DNA of 64,000 nt from Arthrobacter sp. PGP41 (GCF_002953935.1 NZ_CP026514.1:1-64000), one strand, 5' to 3'. Positions 46,639-56,700 are shown, counted from the stretch's first letter. Notes: generated by a model from the sequence alone, not told the origin. Translations and numbers: made by a program.

Positions 46639-47841
46639 CTACTGGGGAGGCTGGCCTCCAATTACTTCACTAATGGAGCGGGCAGCCGTCAGTAGGCGAT
46701 CCCGGCACTCAGCGAGCCTCGCAGAAGATTCCGTACCGGAAAAGCCGTTCAGGGTCAGGGTCACCGCCACCTGTCCCGTCGAGTCGAAAACCGGGGCATG
46801 GAGCGAGGTCACTCCTGCCGGGTCATCGATCGAGGCGGGCCCGGTTGATGCAGTGCGTTCCAGCAGCTTGGGGAGGACACCACTCAGGTCCGGGGCGGCG
46901 GTATCGCTGGGGACCACAACCATTCGTTCAAACTCGGCCGCGGTGGCCGCTCCGGCGGAGACGGCATAGCCGGTCTCACGGACATGCTGCAGTTCAGCGT
47001 GGGCGACTTCGGGGTCAACGTGGCCGATGACGTTGCGGGCGTTGGCGATCCAGCGGGATTCCGCGGTGTCACCGGCCCAGGCGACGTGCAGCGGCGCGAG
47101 GGGCGCTGCCAGGCTGAAGGACACGCCTACCCGTGAGGGTGAGCCGCCAGGGGAGCTGTCCACACCGGCCGCCGTGAGGACTACTACTGAGTCATCAACA
47201 ATGCCGCTCACCAGGACCTCAAGCTTGAGCTCTTCGGCCAGGGCCTCGATTTGGGGACGCGCGGCGTCCGCGGCTTTGACGTGCCGGGTAAGGGCTGTTG
47301 CGGGGGAAACTATCGACGGGATACTGAAGGAGCCATATCCGCCGCGAAGGAAGAGCAGCGGAAGATTCTTCGATTCCCCGACGCCAAGGGCCTTCACACG
47401 GCCGATAACGATGTCGTGGTCACCTGCGCGGATGACGTTCTCGATATCACAGTCGATCCAGGCAGCTGCTCCATCAAGCCTGGGGCTGCCGGAGGGAGTG
47501 TCGCCCCAGCTGTTGGCGCTGAAGCGGTCCTCGGCCTTGCGGGAAAACGCCCGGCATACGTCCTGCTGTCCGGCGGTCAGGACGTTGGCGCAGAAGGAGC
47601 CGGCCTCCTGAATCTTGGGCCAACTGGTAGAGCGAACATCAGGCATGAAGGCCACGAGGGGCGGGTCAAGGGACACCGAGCTGAAAGTGCCTACCACCAT
47701 ACCCACGGGTTCATCACCGCGTGCTGCTGTGATGAGTGTGACACCAGTAGGGTACTGGCCCAGGACATAGCGGAACCAGGCCGGATTGTCCGGGCTGGTT
47801 TCTTGGGAATCAGCCGTGGAAGCAGGAATGGTCTGTGCCAT
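46639..47841 (-). CDS. Flavin reductase fused to an IclR-type effector-binding domain
   Basis: The protein has 400 residues. Residues about 18-175 are an FMN-binding split-barrel flavin reductase (WFRYVLGQYPTGVTLITA, GTFSSVSLDPPLVAFMP, SFCANVLTAGQQ, DHDIVIGRV). Residues about 190-395 resemble the GAF-like effector domain of IclR regulators (RPQIEALAEELKLEV, GYAVSAGAATAAEFE, ASTGPASIDDPAGVTSLHAPVFDSTGQV), with no HTH. It likely supplies reduced FMN to the nearby LLM monooxygenase, with activity perhaps tuned by a ligand. ATG 47841 follows GAGGAG. Confidence 0.88.
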   Translation of the reverse strand: MAQTIPASTADSQETSPDNPAWFRYVLGQYPTGVTLITAARGDEPVGMVVGTFSSVSLDPPLVAFMPDVRSTSWPKIQEAGSFCANVLTAGQQDVCRAFSRKAEDRFSANSWGDTPSGSPRLDGAAAWIDCDIENVIRAGDHDIVIGRVKALGVGESKNLPLLFLRGGYGSFSIPSIVSPATALTRHVKAADAARPQIEALAEELKLEVLVSGIVDDSVVVLTAAGVDSSPGGSPSRVGVSFSLAAPLAPLHVAWAGDTAESRWIANARNVIGHVDPEVAHAELQHVRETGYAVSAGAATAAEFERMVVVPSDTAAPDLSGVLPKLLERTASTGPASIDDPAGVTSLHAPVFDSTGQVAVTLTLNGFSGTESSARLAECRDRLLTAARSISEVIGGQPPQ

Positions 47842-48020
47842 CGGAAGCTCTCCTCTTCGTCGAGTTTCCATCCAGTAAACGCGCCCGTTGGGTGGCTGCG
47901 GAAATAGTTCCGAGGTATGCGGGCTATCGACAATTCGGATGCCAGCGTTTGCCCTCAAGGGGCAGTCCCGGGTGATAGGTTCGAGGGGATGCTGGGGCCT
48001 CTAAGGGCCCGTCGGTCGGG

Positions 48021-49670
48021 GTGAAGACTCCCCCGGACGCGCACCTGGCCGGCGTCGAGCCAGTCTGCTGGCTTTCCCAGAACGAGGTTGCGGTGCGCCG
48101 TTCAAACTTGTCGAAGACCACTGATCCAGCGGCTGAATTTACGGATTCTCCATTAGTCGCTACCCCGTCGGCACCGCAGGTGCAGGACGGGAAACCCGCC
48201 GCCGGAATCCGTATCGGGCGGGTTTACGTTGCCCTCCTTATCATCGTTCTACTGGGGGCACTTGATCACACCATCGTGGCAACAGCTTTGCCAACGGTGG
48301 TTGGCGAGTTGGACGGTGCCCGCCACATGGCCTGGGTCATCACTTCCTATGCCCTTGCCATGGCTGTGGCCATGCCCATTTACGGGCGGCTCGGTGACCG
48401 ATTCGGCAGGCCTGCCCTGATGATGATCGCCTTGGCGATCTTCCTTGGAGCATCCGTACTGTGTGGGTTTGCACAGGACATGTTCCAGCTCTCGCTGTAC
48501 CGCGGCATCCAGGGCTTGGGCGGCGCCGGGATGGCGGTGCTGCCCGCCGCGATCATCGCCGACCTCGTTCCACCCCGGCAACGGCCGAAGTACCTCGGCC
48601 CGCTGGGCTCGGTGTTCGGCATCGCAACGGTCATCAGCCCGCTGGTGGGTGGTGCCATCACGGATACCGTCGGCTGGCGCTGGATCTTTTGGATCAACCT
48701 GCCAGTGGGCATCCTCGCACTTGCAATGGCATTTTCGCTGCGCAAACTCCATACAGTCCGTGGAAACGGAGGGGTGGACTGGCCCGGCATCATCTCAATG
48801 GTTCTATTCACCTGCTCCCTGGTGGGCGCAGTCGCGTTCTCCACTGAACCGGATGTCCCGGGGGAAGTCGTGCTGGGCCTCGGCGTGGCAGCGGCCGTGT
48901 TCGGTGTCCTGTTTGTAGGGGTGGAGATCCGCTCGCGGAATGCCCTGGTCCCGATGCGCATGTTCCGAAGCTGGCCGGTAGTTAACGCTGCTGGGCTGGG
49001 TCTGGTCATCGGAGCCGGGCTCTTCAGCGTTGTAGCTTATCTGCCGAGCTACGTGCAAATGGCCTATTCGACATCGGCTTCCGTGGCGGGGATGATCCTG
49101 CTGCCCCTGGTGCTGGGCATGATGGTGTCCACTAACCTGAGCGGTTGGATCGTCACCCGGACCGGGAGGTACAAGGTCTTTCCCCTGGCCGGCTCTGCCC
49201 TGGCCGCCGCCGTAGCAATCTGCCTTCGCTTCCTTCAACCCGGAACGCCCCTGCCCGTGGTGGCCATCCTGATCGCCCTGTTAGGACTGGCAGTCGGCAG
49301 CTTTATGCAACTCACCGTTGTTGCTGCCCAAAATGCCATGCCACATTCGGTGGTAGGTGGAGTAACCGCTTCGCTGGGTTACCTGCGCGAACTCGGCGTC
49401 ACGGTAGGAACGGCTGTTTTCGGTGGAATATTCGCGACTTCACTGGCGCACGCCTCGGTCAACAACAACCTAGGCGTTCCGGCGTCGACCATCACCGATC
49501 CCCATGCGGCCCAACAACTTTCCGACACGCTGCAGTCGGGCGTGGCAGAAATCTACGCGGGAGCGTTCCTGCCCATCTTCACGTTGCTTGCCTGCATCTT
49601 CGGTGTCGGAGTGCTGTTGTCCATCTTCATGCCCGAGCAACGTCTTTCGGAAGCGCAACCCGGCAAGTAA
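48021..49670 (+). CDS. MFS drug/metabolite exporter, 14-helix DHA2 (EmrB/QacA) type
   Basis: This is a proton-driven exporter of hydrophobic compounds. With GTG 48021 the protein has 549 residues; GTG 48093 would remove 24 residues that look poorly conserved. About 14 membrane helices are seen. Motif A is GRLGDRFGR, DHTIVATALP lies in helix 1, and the RGIQGLGGAGM and SPLVGG motifs follow. It is divergent from the flavin reductase gene. A decayed copy of its 3' end lies at about 52230-52385. Confidence 0.9.
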   Translation: MKTPPDAHLAGVEPVCWLSQNEVAVRRSNLSKTTDPAAEFTDSPLVATPSAPQVQDGKPAAGIRIGRVYVALLIIVLLGALDHTIVATALPTVVGELDGARHMAWVITSYALAMAVAMPIYGRLGDRFGRPALMMIALAIFLGASVLCGFAQDMFQLSLYRGIQGLGGAGMAVLPAAIIADLVPPRQRPKYLGPLGSVFGIATVISPLVGGAITDTVGWRWIFWINLPVGILALAMAFSLRKLHTVRGNGGVDWPGIISMVLFTCSLVGAVAFSTEPDVPGEVVLGLGVAAAVFGVLFVGVEIRSRNALVPMRMFRSWPVVNAAGLGLVIGAGLFSVVAYLPSYVQMAYSTSASVAGMILLPLVLGMMVSTNLSGWIVTRTGRYKVFPLAGSALAAAVAICLRFLQPGTPLPVVAILIALLGLAVGSFMQLTVVAAQNAMPHSVVGGVTASLGYLRELGVTVGTAVFGGIFATSLAHASVNNNLGVPASTITDPHAAQQLSDTLQSGVAEIYAGAFLPIFTLLACIFGVGVLLSIFMPEQRLSEAQPGK

Positions 49671-49698
49671 CGGACGGTTCTGAAACAGTTTGTCCGTT
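49669..49698 (+). terminator. Weak hairpin at the end of the MFS gene
   Basis: AACGGAC (49669-49675) pairs with GTCCGTT (49692-49698) and is followed by CTCTACTT. The loop is long (16 bases), so function is uncertain. Confidence 0.3.
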
Positions 49699-49832
49699 CT
49701 CTACTTCCGGTAGCTCTTCAGATGCACAGGCCCGTGCACGGCGGATCGTCTGGCTAAAACGTGGTCCCTAGGGCAGGGGGAGCGACACTGGTCTTACCCC
49801 AGGCGTCGTCGCGCGCTGGGGGCCAATGCAGT

Positions 49833-49874
49833 CATGCAGTGACGAGATGGTGGGCATAGAAGAAATCTATTTCC
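49833..49874 (+). promoter_or_regulatory. 42-bp element, copy A, upstream of the second GH3
   Basis: This block matches 57149-57190 at 35 of 42 positions. It contains GATGGTGGGCATAGA and ends in CTATTTCC. In this copy ATAGA (49856) and TCTAT (49866) form a perfect inverted repeat with a five-base gap. It lies 106 bases before the GH3 start. A shared operator or promoter is the simplest reading. The rest of the 310-base gap at 49671-49980 holds no gene. Confidence 0.65.
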
Positions 49875-49980
49875 GCGCCTTCTTTGGCCTGGCCTAGGTT
49901 GAACGCAAGGAGCGGGTCCGTGCTGCTACCTCTCGGTATAACGGCATGCCCCGGTCGAACGACCCAACGAGGAGTTATGA

Positions 49981-52191
49981 ATGGCCGCCCGAACTGATGC
50001 CCATGAGCCGCGGAGTGAAAGAGTCGGAGAGTTCATTGAAGAGCTCCTCTCTGCCATGACATGGGAGCAAAAGCTCGCCCAACTCCAGATCGCCTTCCGC
50101 CCGCACCTGGAGGACGCCAAGGAACTGGTCAGGGGCGGTACGGGAGCCATATTCTGGCCTCGCAGCGCAGGGGCCACCAACGAACTTCAACGCACGGCCC
50201 GTGAGGAGACGCCACACGGGATTCCGCTGCTCGTCGGGCTGGACGTGGTGCACGGCCAGCGGACCACCTTCCCGGTTCCTCTGGCGCAGGCTGCGAGCTT
50301 TGACCCGGCCGTGGCTGAGGCCGATGCCCGCATTTCAGCGAGAGAAGCCGCGTCAGGCGGCGTGAACTGGACGTTTTCCCCGATGGTCGACGTATCACGG
50401 GACCCGAGGTGGGGCCGCGTGGTGGAAGGCTTCGGTGAGGATAGCAACGTCAACAGCATTTTTGGTGCTGCCAAAATCCGTGGGTACCAGGGGGAATCCC
50501 TCGCGCATGCGGACTCGATCCTGGCCTGCGCGAAACATTTCGTGGGCTATGGCCAGGCTGAAGGAGGCCGTGACTACAACACCGTTGATCTGTCCATTCA
50601 ACGCCTTCGGAATGTCTACCTTGAACCCTTCCGGGCCGCCGTCGAAGCCGGCGCCGCGACATTCATGGCGGCCTTCAATACCGTGTCCGGCCGGCCGGCC
50701 CACGCCAATAGGGGTCTTCTCACGGAACTGCTTAAGGAGGAGTGGGGATTTGAGGGCGTTGTGGTCGGTGATGCCGACGGGGTGACCAACTTAATAGATC
50801 ACGGGGTGGCTGCTGACCTTTGTGACGCACTCCTGCAGGCCTTCACCGCCGGTCTGGACGTCGAGATGGGCGGCACTGTGGTCAGCGCTGACGGCGGGAC
50901 GCTGTTCTCCGGTGACGATCTTGCCGCTGAACGGGTGGATGACGCCGTACGCAGGGTCTTGCGGCTGAAACATGCGTTGGGGCTTTTTGATGATCCGTAT
51001 CGCGATCCTGCGCTGGAAATCACAGCGCCGACTGAGGAAAGCCGGCTGGCTGCCCGCGAAGCTGCCGAAAAGGCTCTCGTCCTCCTGAAGAACGACAACG
51101 ACGTCCTTCCCCTTGAACGCTCCGAGCTCCGGGTACTGCTCGTCGGGCCCTACGCGGAGAGTAACGACCATCTTGGAGCATGGGTGCAGTCCTTCGCCGA
51201 ACCTGCCGGCACCCTCGCGGATGCCATTCGCCGCCAGTGTCCTGACTGGACGCTGACCGTAAAGGAGGGCAGCAAATTTTTCCACGAAGACCAGGCGCTC
51301 CTTACTGAAGCGGTCGAAGCGGCGGCGGACCATGACGTGGTGCTTGTTGCCGTAGGAGAACCCTCGTCCCTGACGGGGGAAGCCAGCTCACGCAGCGACC
51401 TCAGACTACCCGGCGGCCAGGAAGAACTGATTCGGGCAATCGCGGAAACTGGTACCCCTTTCGCGGTGGTCATGTTCAACGGCCGGCCGCTGGTGACCAA
51501 TGACTGGATAGATTGGGCTCCATCCGTGCTGGAAGCCTGGCATCTTGGACTGGAAGGCCCGGCCGCTGTCGCCCGTGCCTTGAACGGCGTCGTAAATCCC
51601 GGTGGGAGGCTTCCAATGACTTTCCCGCGGTCATCGAGCCAGGTGCCTATCTACTATGACCACGAAAACACGGGGCGGCCGGCGACGTCCTCTGCCCGCC
51701 TCGAGGAAGCCGACGTCGACGTTGCGCTCAAGGGCCCCGGCAACACGGACGACCGATATACGTCCAAGTACCGGGACCTTCCGCTGGGTCCGCAATTCGC
51801 CTTCGGCCATGGACTGAGTTACACGTCCTTCAGCTACGGACAGCTTCAGGTCGAGACTAAAGAATTGGCGCTCGATGTGTTGCGGGAGGGGCAGGTCTTC
51901 CGTCTCGTTATCCCATTAAGCAACACAGGAGAGCGGGCAGGGGACGAAGTTACACTCCTTTTCATCCGCGACCGGGTGGCTTCGCTGGCCCAGCCCGTGC
52001 GGAGGCTCCGTGCATTCACCCGGACAACCTTAGGAGCCGGTGACACGGAACTGCTGAGCTTCGAATTGGGTTGGAAGGATCTCGGGTTTTGGGACAACGA
52101 GGGGAACTACGTCGTGGAACGCGGCGATTTTGAGGTCTACGTCGGTGGGGGCATGGAAGGCTGCGCCGGGGCAGTGCTGCGCCTGACATGA
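49981..52191 (+). CDS. Glycoside hydrolase family 3, BglX-like beta-glucosidase
   Basis: The protein has 736 residues with no signal peptide. It shows HGIPLLVGLDVVHG, FSPMVDVSRDPRWGRVVEGFGED, AKHFVGYG (Lys185, His186) and a fibronectin III-like end. The nucleophile Asp264 sits in VVVGDADGVTNLIDHG, where most GH3 enzymes have Ser-Asp; the Gly before Asp is unusual but the alignment to BglX keeps the Asp. ATG 49981 follows GGAG at 49971. It is likely cytoplasmic and acts on imported glucosides or xylosides. Confidence 0.93.
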   Translation: MAARTDAHEPRSERVGEFIEELLSAMTWEQKLAQLQIAFRPHLEDAKELVRGGTGAIFWPRSAGATNELQRTAREETPHGIPLLVGLDVVHGQRTTFPVPLAQAASFDPAVAEADARISAREAASGGVNWTFSPMVDVSRDPRWGRVVEGFGEDSNVNSIFGAAKIRGYQGESLAHADSILACAKHFVGYGQAEGGRDYNTVDLSIQRLRNVYLEPFRAAVEAGAATFMAAFNTVSGRPAHANRGLLTELLKEEWGFEGVVVGDADGVTNLIDHGVAADLCDALLQAFTAGLDVEMGGTVVSADGGTLFSGDDLAAERVDDAVRRVLRLKHALGLFDDPYRDPALEITAPTEESRLAAREAAEKALVLLKNDNDVLPLERSELRVLLVGPYAESNDHLGAWVQSFAEPAGTLADAIRRQCPDWTLTVKEGSKFFHEDQALLTEAVEAAADHDVVLVAVGEPSSLTGEASSRSDLRLPGGQEELIRAIAETGTPFAVVMFNGRPLVTNDWIDWAPSVLEAWHLGLEGPAAVARALNGVVNPGGRLPMTFPRSSSQVPIYYDHENTGRPATSSARLEEADVDVALKGPGNTDDRYTSKYRDLPLGPQFAFGHGLSYTSFSYGQLQVETKELALDVLREGQVFRLVIPLSNTGERAGDEVTLLFIRDRVASLAQPVRRLRAFTRTTLGAGDTELLSFELGWKDLGFWDNEGNYVVERGDFEVYVGGGMEGCAGAVLRLT

Positions 52192-52229
52192 ACCGCTCGA
52201 CCGCATCAAACACACACGATTCCTAAGCG

Positions 52230-52385
52230 CACCTGCTGCAGGCAACCAGACAAGGACTACTGACCCCGCAGCTGCCCGACGGACTCGAACCCGGCGTCAC
52301 CATCATCTACTCAAATGCATTCCTGCCGATCTTTGCACTCCTTGCCTGCATTTGCGGCCGGAGCAGCGGATGCATGAAGGCATGA
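52230..52385 (+). pseudogene. Remnant of an MFS exporter C-terminus
   Basis: The frame from 52269 reads QLPDGLEPGVTIIYSNAFLP, then IFALLACIC, and stops at 52383-52385. The intact MFS protein has QLSDTLQSGVAEIYAGAFLP and IFTLLACIF at the same place. Just upstream (about 52230-52268) another frame reads APAAGNQTRTTDPA, matching the preceding PASTITDPHAA, so a frameshift lies between. The rest of the gene is gone. It is degraded MFS sequence left between GH3 and the PhzB-like gene. Confidence 0.75.
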
Positions 52386-52442
52386 ACCGTAAGTCAACTC
52401 CGGAGACTTGACGTGGGCTCCCTCCACGCTTACCCTAACAAT

Positions 52443-52464
52443 AATCATAATTACGGTTATGATT
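52443..52464. promoter_or_regulatory. Operator-like inverted repeat upstream of the PhzB-like gene
   Basis: AATCATAA (52443-52450) and TTATGATT (52457-52464) are exact inverted arms with a six-base spacer. The repeat lies 28 bases before the start codon in an AT-rich patch, where it would overlap the promoter. The adjacent TetR regulator (53002) is the natural candidate to bind it. Confidence 0.6.
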
Positions 52465-52492
52465 TACCTACAATGCTCAAGGAGGAGCAATT

Positions 52493-52981
52493 ATGTCCGA
52501 CCCCACCCGCAAAGAAGTGAATCGGCGGACCGTGGAACGGTTCTTCGTTACGTCCGGTCTGGAGCGCGCTGCGCTCTTCGCAGCTGATGGCAGGAAGGAG
52601 CTGCCGTGGACTTCCATGGGTCATCCAATCGACATGGAGGGCATCCGGGAGATCAGCTACAACTTCACGCGGAATCGCCAGATTTTCACGGACTGGACCT
52701 GGAGCGGTGTTGAGATCTTCGACACCCAGTACGACGACCGCTTTTGGGCAGAGTGCGACGGCAGGGGAGTGATCCGGATCGACGGTCATGAGCCGGTCAA
52801 TGCCGCGAACCACTACATCATGGCTTTCAGGTTGGCGGATGGGAAGATCAAGGAGTTCCGCGAGTTCTGCGATCCCACGCAGCCGTCACGTAATGACGCC
52901 GGTGAGCCGGTTCCGACGCCGCCGTTGGGTGACTGGAAGCCGCCGGCCGAGTGGCAGACGCCTGCGGAGCTGTTGAGCTAA
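52493..52981 (+). CDS. PhzA/PhzB-like protein (SnoaL/NTF2 fold)
   Basis: The protein has 162 residues. It resembles phenazine biosynthesis protein PhzB across its length, with NRRTVERFF at the start, then FTDWTWSGVEIFDT, FWAECDGRGVIRI, NHYIMAFRLADGKIKEFREF and a Pro-rich end. No other phenazine genes are present, so a stand-alone isomerase, cyclase or dehydratase on a small aromatic or polyketide-like substrate is more likely. ATG 52493 follows AAGGAGGAG. It lies 20 bases upstream of a TetR gene. Confidence 0.85.
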   Translation: MSDPTRKEVNRRTVERFFVTSGLERAALFAADGRKELPWTSMGHPIDMEGIREISYNFTRNRQIFTDWTWSGVEIFDTQYDDRFWAECDGRGVIRIDGHEPVNAANHYIMAFRLADGKIKEFREFCDPTQPSRNDAGEPVPTPPLGDWKPPAEWQTPAELLS

Positions 52982-53001
52982 ACCACGAAGTAGGGAGTCC
53001 C

Positions 53002-53694
53002 ATGGAGGCGGCAGGAACGGTCAGGAAAGTTCCACAGCAGGAGCGCAGCCGGAAATCGGAACTGAAGCTCCTCGCTGCTGCCGAAGATGTCCTTGCCGAG
53101 CGCGGGGCTGGCGACTTCAGCCTGGTGGACGTGGCTACCAGGGCCGGTGTGACCACGGGTACCATCTACTCCAGATTCAAGGGCAAGGGCGAGCTCGTCC
53201 ATGCGGTCCATGAAAGAGTCATGGACCGCATGGGAGCCCATGCGGCCAGACTCTTCGCCGCTAGTGACGGGCCGGATGGGGACCCTTCCGGCGTAGCCCC
53301 CGGCGGGTCAGTCGCAGACACGCACGTGACAGCAGATCCAAGGGCGCTCATCACCGACCTGATTGTCCGCCTGGCAAGTGTGTTGGAAACGGAAGCGGCT
53401 GTCCTGAGGGCGCTGATGTTCCACGCGGTGGAGGATAAGTCCATTGCACAGCGCGGCGCGGACGCGCACAGGAAGCTGGAGGCGCTGTTCGACGACGCCC
53501 TTCGGCGGCTCAAACCGGTCGTTCCCGAGCTCCCTGACGCGCAGCGATACTGGGCCTTTACCTTCTCCTATGACGTCCTCGCCCGGCACCTGGGGCTTGG
53601 CCATTCATCCGCACGCATAGAGCAGGACAACTGGGACGACATGCTCCGGAACCTTTCCGCCATGGTCTCCGCTTACCTGCTGTCCCACAGGTAA
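53002..53694 (+). CDS. TetR-family regulator, paralogue of the TetR at 41267
   Basis: The protein has 230 residues. The HTH (about 16-62) reads FSLVDVATRAGVTTGTIYSRFKGKGELVHAV. The C-terminal domain has WAFTFSYDVLARHLGLGHSS, close to the other TetR. ATG 53002 is used, 20 bases after the PhzB-like gene, so both are likely on one transcript. It probably represses its own operon through the inverted repeat at 52443. Confidence 0.9.
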   Translation: MEAAGTVRKVPQQERSRKSELKLLAAAEDVLAERGAGDFSLVDVATRAGVTTGTIYSRFKGKGELVHAVHERVMDRMGAHAARLFAASDGPDGDPSGVAPGGSVADTHVTADPRALITDLIVRLASVLETEAAVLRALMFHAVEDKSIAQRGADAHRKLEALFDDALRRLKPVVPELPDAQRYWAFTFSYDVLARHLGLGHSSARIEQDNWDDMLRNLSAMVSAYLLSHR

Positions 53695-53715
53695 GCGGTC
53701 AACACTTGGTCCGCC

Positions 53716-56700
53716 CTATCCGCCCACCGCAACGAGCCGTACCGGTCCGTAAAGGCCAGCGGGGCGCACCTCGGCGGTCGCCTCGAAGATAGCGGCACCC
53801 GGTCGTGAAAGGTCACCTTCCGCGGCATCGCCGGCCAGTCTGTTCCACCACGAATTGGTCACGGCGATCTCCAGGACGTTCGCCCCGGTGCTGATGCTGT
53901 CAGTAACATCCACACGGAACGGATACGTCCATAACGTGCGAACGTCCCGGCCATTCAACCGGACCTCGGCAAGGTCCCTGACATCTCCCAAGTCCAAAAC
54001 CACGCTCTTGTCGCCCTCGCGCAGTGCAGGTTCGGCGGTAAACGTGTGCCGGTATGTGGCCGTCCCAGAGAAGTACTTCACGTCCGGTGCGTGGTCATTC
54101 GACCCCCGCCCGCTCCAAGGTGCAGGGGCGGTCAACGTGAATCCCGACGGCGACTGGCCCTCGCCGTCGAATGTGACCTCCCACGGTCCGTCCAAGGGAA
54201 CCTCGAGACCGGCAGGCCGATGCAAGCCGCTTCCAAGCGGTGCCGTGCCACCAGCATTCCCGGTGCCAGCATGGCGCAGGAGAATGAAGACTGATCCGAA
54301 GGGTTCCAGTTGAAGGTCGACGGCGGTCCTGCCGGTGTCGACCTGCAGCTCAACAGCTGAGCGCGAGACCTCGACCGGGTCCCACAGTTCCGCGGCGGCT
54401 GCCCCGTCCCTGAAGGTCGCCCTGACCTTCTCGCGCCGTTCGCGCTGATTGCTGACGAAATACAGGTCCGCGCCATCAAGATGGCGGTGGATGACAGGCA
54501 AGTTCGAGTCTTCGGAAGCCAGCATGGTCCAGTCCGGGTCCACTCCCAGCGTGGCAAGTGCCGTAGCCACACCATCAGATGCCGGTACCCCGGCGAGATC
54601 CACCAGGCCCGCACGCCCAGCCCAGAGTTTCTCAACGGCAGCGGTCCATACGTCAGCGTCGTCGCCGCGGCTGGGTGTGCTTTCTGGACGCCACCCCGCA
54701 ACGGTCGCCCCGGCGTCAAGGAGTTCGGTGATGCGCCGTACGGCAGTCAGCGTCATGCGGTGGCTGGTTCCGCCGAGGTACAGCAACCGGTAGCGGGTGC
54801 CGCCCGTAGTGAGCAGACCACCATCGGGAGTAACTGTGACGTGGTTGAGCAAACCGTCCAGGTTAATAAAATCAAAGCCGTGGCCCTCGGGAACTTCCGG
54901 CGGCACATCTCCGAACACGCCGGTCACCGGAGCCTCTTCGCCGTAGAAATATGCAACATCGGCAGCGTATGTTCCCTGCTGCAGGAGGTGGCTGCAGCGG
55001 GCCATGTAGTCGAGCCATGGCCTCGCCGCGTGAGCCCAGGTCTCGTTCCGGGAGAACGACTGTCCGAGGTACGGCGACAGCGTGATGCCAGGTTTGGGAA
55101 CGGCATCCGGCTGGTGAGGGGACGTGTGGATGTTGATGAGGTTGACGCCCAGCACGAATTCCATGTCCACGATCGGCTTGAGTTTTCGGGGTGTATAGGT
55201 GAACGGCTTCCCGAAGGCACTCATAGACTCTGCGCCGGTGGCCGCTTTGCCGTAGACATGGGCAACCGAGGCGGCGCCACGGAGGTCTGCCACGTACGTG
55301 GGCTGGGGCCCGGATTCGGGTTCGAAGCACCACATGGCGCCCATGGGAACGTCGGCGTGGGATCGCATTTCCAGGTCATCGCCCAGTTGCGGCCGGTGGT
55401 CCTCGAGCGCCTCGGCGTAGTAGGCCATGCCCCGCTCACGGGCGATGCGGGCGATGGTCCCGTAGTGGTTCTCAGCAAGGAGTTCGGAGATAGTCCTCCG
55501 GAGGTCCCAGAGGACTGCGTCGCTCTGCTGCGCAGTCCCTACGAGGATGCCAGTGACGGCGGGGAGCCATGGCAGCAGGTCATAGCCCCGGCGTTCCCGG
55601 AACTCCCGTCGCATGGCGCCAGTCCAGTTTTGCAGGCCAGACTCGATGCTGTCGCTGAGCAGGGCCGATACTCCTTTGGTACCGACAGATTCGCTTCCGA
55701 GGGCATCTTCGAAGAAGCCGAGGTAGTGCTCAAAGTACTCGGTGACCAGACCGGCGTCGAGCTTGTCCACCTCCAGCCCGGTGGCATCGACGGGAGCCGG
55801 GGCATTGAGGTGCCCGGTCAGGGAGTACCCGAACCTGAGAATTGTCCACTCACCCTTCTCGGGTTTCCAGTCCAATGTTCCATCCGCGAGGAGGTGGCTG
55901 GTGACATCAATGACATCCTCCGGCGTGATGGCGTCGGAGGTGGGGCTCGGTCCGCCGTCGAGGGCGTAGTAGTCGGGGACGGGGGCGTAGCCGGCCTTTT
56001 CCTCTGCACGGGAGATGCGGGCTCCTTCGAAGAGCTGCAACGCGGAAACCCTGAACGTCGACGCAGCCCCACAGGGTGTTGCGAACGCGAGGGGCTTGAG
56101 GCCGGGCGCTACCGGGATGGTAGGCGAGGCCCCGCTCTCAAGGACCAACCGGAACAGCTTGGCGGTGACGGTGGGAAAGCTGGCCGAGCGAACCGGCGAG
56201 GGCGACGCCGGGAGGTCGGCGACAGGGCTGAATTTGATGCCGTCATTGCTGGCCTCCAGCCGTGCCAGGGGAGCTGGCGGTACGCCGAACCCGCGCTGTG
56301 CCGGCAGTCCAGCGCGCACCGAGGCTACCGGTGTGGGCTCGTCGAATTCGGCCATGACCCACCCGGCTGCCCCGTGACCGGCGTGTTCCACCGGGACGAC
56401 TTCGAGGGCGGGCCAGAAGCGGCCGTCGGCAAGCGATTCAAGGGCACGTTCCCGTGTCATGGATCCGCTCGCGGTAGTTCGTGCCGGGGCAAGGGGAAGG
56501 TGACTGTTCCGGCGCGGGAACGCCAGCACAGCGACGTCGTCGTAGTGGTCCGGCACTCCGATCGGGTCCTTTCGGACCGCGGCGAAGGGCACGTCCTGGT
56601 AGGGGCCCGATAACGACGGCGGGGGCGCAATGGTGACGGGCGCCGCCTGACCGGCAGTCACTTCGGCGGCGCTCCACACGAGTTTCTTCATGCCGGCTGC

